Shown here: positions 61,818-64,000 of the stretch, in pieces
Layout: each line of letters begins with the position of its first letter
How positions within the stretch are numbered: position 1 is the stretch's first letter
From: a bacterium
Lineage (GTDB): Bacteria > Zhuqueibacterota > Zhuqueibacteria > Residuimicrobiales > Residuimicrobiaceae
DNA length: 64,000 nt
Reading direction: 5' to 3'
Assembly (NCBI GenBank): GCA_029565685.1
Contig: JAKQNR010000035.1
Location: 124,001-188,000 of the forward strand
Translations under genes and position numbers: made by a program
Notes under the pieces: model-generated
What the model saw: only the letters and a program-made list of their open reading frames with translations
Told to the model about the DNA's origin: nothing
Databases searched by the model: none

Positions 61818-64000
61818 ATGAACAGACTCCTTTGTATTCTTCTCTGCTCTGTCTTCAGCCTGAGCGCCGGGGATAAAATTCCAACCTACACCAACCCAAA
61901 AGTTGGGGAGTATTTCAAAGACTGGCTGCTGTGCGGACCATTTCCCAATCCTCTGCCTGAGGGCATCAAAGAGTATCGCAACGATGAGACGTCGCTTGGT
62001 TTTTATCGTGATTATCTGATTGAAAAAGGCGGGGAATCCAAGATCAGACCGGTGCAGGGCATGATCATCAAACATCCGGATGGCGGGAAAATCGCTTGGC
62101 GCCGGTATCACGGCTATCTCAGTCTGATTCCTCTGGATGATATTTTACAGCCCAATGAGGGTGTGGTCGCCTACGCCGCCTGCACCATCCTCTGCAGCGA
62201 AACCACGCCCGTGGCGTTGAGCGTGACCTCCAACGACGGCGTGCGCGTCTGGCAGAACGGGCTGATGATACTTGATCACATGTGCGGCGGCACCGAAGAA
62301 CCGGACCGGGATTTAATCCCCATGGTTCTGCAGAAAGGGGAAAACAACATTCTGCTCAAGATCGCTCAGGGCGGCGGCAAGTGGAGCTTTCAGTTCCGGC
62401 TGCTCGATCTGGCCCAAACCGCTGCGCAAATGGAAACGCGCAAACATCTGTTCAGCCGTCCACAGATCTCCGAGACCGAAACAAGCTGGGAGATTTTCGT
62501 CGGCCAAAAACACAAAATTGAATTGCTGGGATCCAACGAGCCGGCGGTGGTAGAAATCCTGGCGCCGGATCAAAAACAAGTTCTGGCCCGTTTCCACACC
62601 CGATTGGGAAAAACGCTGTCGATCGCCAAGGACTCGCTTCGCCTGAACCATGGCTTGCACACCGTGCTCTGCCATGTCCGCACCAACGACGGAGATGTAC
62701 ACACTCTGCGAAGCGAACTGCCGGTGGGGCCGTCTCCCTCCATGCTGCAAACCAGCCGGCTTTTTAAAACCATTCCAACGGTGCAGGATTCGGCTTTCCT
62801 CAGCCGGCAGATCCGCGCGGTCAGCCAGTGTTTAGAATCGCATATGCAGCAGGACTTGGAATCCGGCAATGTGCCGCCGATGAGCCGGTGGAAGCACAAC
62901 GAACTGTGCGCCTCATATAAAAAATGGCGCGAACAGCTGCAAACCGCCCCCTCCCCTTATCATCGGGTGTTCCCCCAGCCCAGGGAAATCCGACTCGGCG
63001 GCGGCAGGTCCTTTCTGCTTCCGCCATCTCCAAGTCTTTTTGACTCAACCTTCGGCGTCTGTCAAGCCGATCTCGATCGCATGCGCCATGATCTGGGCGA
63101 CCGCCTGGTCTGGCAGCGCCAGCCACAGGGCGCACACATTGTTTTAACTATCGATACGCGAAGACCCTGGGCTTCGCCCGAAGCGTACACGCTTTCGGTC
63201 AGAGAAGCGCAAATCCGCCTGAGCGCTGCAAGTCCGGCCGGATTGCACAACGGACTGGTGACGCTGCGACTGCTGGTGCTGACTGATTCCAGCCTGCCCG
63301 AGGCAGAGGTGTTCGACTACCCGGCGCAGGCGCACCGCTGCGCGTTTCACAGCTGGCCTGTGCCCATGACCGAGCAGGCGCGGGTGCGTCTGTATGAGGC
63401 TATTGATTTGAAATACAACGAAATCGTCGTTTACACCGGGGCCTATTTTCAAATGGACGATCCGCACATCCGCAACGGCCTGCAGGAGTACTTTGATCTG
63501 TTGCGGCGTCACCATGTGGAGCCGATCCCCACGGTCTGGCTGACGCCCAGCATCGCCCAGCTGGAGGGCAGCCGACTGGTGGATGAGCCGGCGGACTTTG
63601 TCGCTGACACTTGTCGTTTTGATTTTCAATGTCTGGTGGATCTAGAATCATCGCGGCCGCGTCTGCATGCCAGGCCAGGGGGCGGTACGGTCTACACCCC
63701 CGGGGTCGATTATGAGATCGTCAGCACCACGCCGCCGGTGTTGCGGCGGCTGACCACCGGCCGCCTGCCGGCCAAGGAGACGGTGTTTCTCGATGCGGAC
63801 ATCGTCGATCTGCGCAACCACCGTTTTGCCAAAGCCTGTCCCTCTGAGGAGGAAGTATACCTTCTATTCGCAAAAAACATCGAGCGGGTGATCCACTGTT
63901 TGCAGCCGAAAAAGATCCATGTGAACCACGATGAGATCGGCATTGTCAACAGCGACAGCCGCTGTCACCGACGCGACATGCCGGATGATGAACTGATCGC
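61818..64000 (+). CDS. Secreted GH20-like beta-hexosaminidase-type protein, cut by window end
   Basis: The frame is open from the ATG at 61818 to the last base, about 727 visible residues. A weak signal peptide (MNRLLCILLCSVFSLSAG) is followed by a beta-sandwich binding module (FKDWLLCGPFPNPLPEG; ALSVTSNDGVRVWQNG). Then comes a domain whose EAYTLSVREAQIRLSAASPAG and GLHNGLVTLRLLV match the second domain of GH20 enzymes, and a barrel start. Near the end VNHDEIGIVNSDSR contains an Asp-Glu pair placed like the GH20 catalytic pair. It should act on N-acetylhexosamine- or related glycans outside the cell. AGGG lies five bases before the ATG. The C-terminus is missing. Confidence 0.75.
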   Translation, partial: MNRLLCILLCSVFSLSAGDKIPTYTNPKVGEYFKDWLLCGPFPNPLPEGIKEYRNDETSLGFYRDYLIEKGGESKIRPVQGMIIKHPDGGKIAWRRYHGYLSLIPLDDILQPNEGVVAYAACTILCSETTPVALSVTSNDGVRVWQNGLMILDHMCGGTEEPDRDLIPMVLQKGENNILLKIAQGGGKWSFQFRLLDLAQTAAQMETRKHLFSRPQISETETSWEIFVGQKHKIELLGSNEPAVVEILAPDQKQVLARFHTRLGKTLSIAKDSLRLNHGLHTVLCHVRTNDGDVHTLRSELPVGPSPSMLQTSRLFKTIPTVQDSAFLSRQIRAVSQCLESHMQQDLESGNVPPMSRWKHNELCASYKKWREQLQTAPSPYHRVFPQPREIRLGGGRSFLLPPSPSLFDSTFGVCQADLDRMRHDLGDRLVWQRQPQGAHIVLTIDTRRPWASPEAYTLSVREAQIRLSAASPAGLHNGLVTLRLLVLTDSSLPEAEVFDYPAQAHRCAFHSWPVPMTEQARVRLYEAIDLKYNEIVVYTGAYFQMDDPHIRNGLQEYFDLLRRHHVEPIPTVWLTPSIAQLEGSRLVDEPADFVADTCRFDFQCLVDLESSRPRLHARPGGGTVYTPGVDYEIVSTTPPVLRRLTTGRLPAKETVFLDADIVDLRNHRFAKACPSEEEVYLLFAKNIERVIHCLQPKKIHVNHDEIGIVNSDSRCHRRDMPDDELI

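Overview
The window is about 64 kb of GC-rich, gene-dense bacterial chromosome. Its contents point to a Gram-negative anaerobe or microaerophile of the FCB assemblage (KSB1/Calditrichota-like or a related uncultured lineage); this is inferred from gene content only. The main hints are the Y_Y_Y-type sensor kinase, the receiver-PP2C protein, a DUF2723 membrane glycosyltransferase, secreted GH78 and GH127 enzymes, a non-HemE URO-D family protein, an MlaF-type lipid-transport ATPase, and a CIRCE-controlled groESL. No rRNA, tRNA, CRISPR array, phage or intact insertion sequence was recognised. A gene is cut by the window edge at each end.

Layout. 1-5.4 kb: a truncated hybrid-type sensor kinase, a receiver-PP2C phosphatase, a small membrane protein, an SRPBCC protein and an orphan MlaF-like ATPase. 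5.6-8.8 kb: a secreted alpha-L-rhamnosidase and a small Rho-N/SAP-like protein. 9-27.8 kb: a long co-directional minus-strand block built around an exopolysaccharide or uronic-acid polymer. It contains a flippase, a methyltransferase, a heparinase II/III-type lyase, a D-glucuronyl C5-epimerase-like protein and a GT4 glycosyltransferase, interleaved with a TPR protein, a LytS-like pseudo-kinase lacking its phospho-acceptor His, a TtcA-like PP-loop ATPase, an M23 peptidase coupled to a rhomboid, DinB, a DNPH1-like hydrolase, a nitrilase-family enzyme and a SNF2 helicase. 27.9-33.4 kb: GH127, a URO-D family protein, an FAH-family protein and MazG. 33.6-41.4 kb: metH, rubredoxin, groEL/groES with CIRCE and promoter, khpA, rlmH and a small Cys-rich protein. 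41.4-52.9 kb: an M23 lipoprotein, galK, a flavin reductase-like protein, and a second glycan-assembly group (GT2, RmlD-like, AglD-like, DUF2723 GT-C-like, GT4, methyltransferase) with purE inside it. 52.8-59.5 kb: recG, valS, and a cNMP-binding protein next to a two-TM K+ channel. 59.8-64 kb: two secreted polysaccharide-active proteins on the plus strand, a beta-helix lipoprotein and a GH20-like protein cut by the window end.

How they fit together. Two glycan-building blocks and several secreted glycan-degrading proteins suggest a cell that makes a decorated surface polymer and scavenges plant or algal polysaccharides (rhamnose and arabinofuranose linkages). The most unusual region is the 9-24 kb block. 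There, uronate-polymer chemistry is translationally coupled (ATGA overlap) to a histidine-kinase-like protein that appears unable to phosphorylate. Regulation is clearest at groESL/khpA, where two consensus sigma-70 promoters face away from each other and a perfect CIRCE lies just downstream of the groES promoter.
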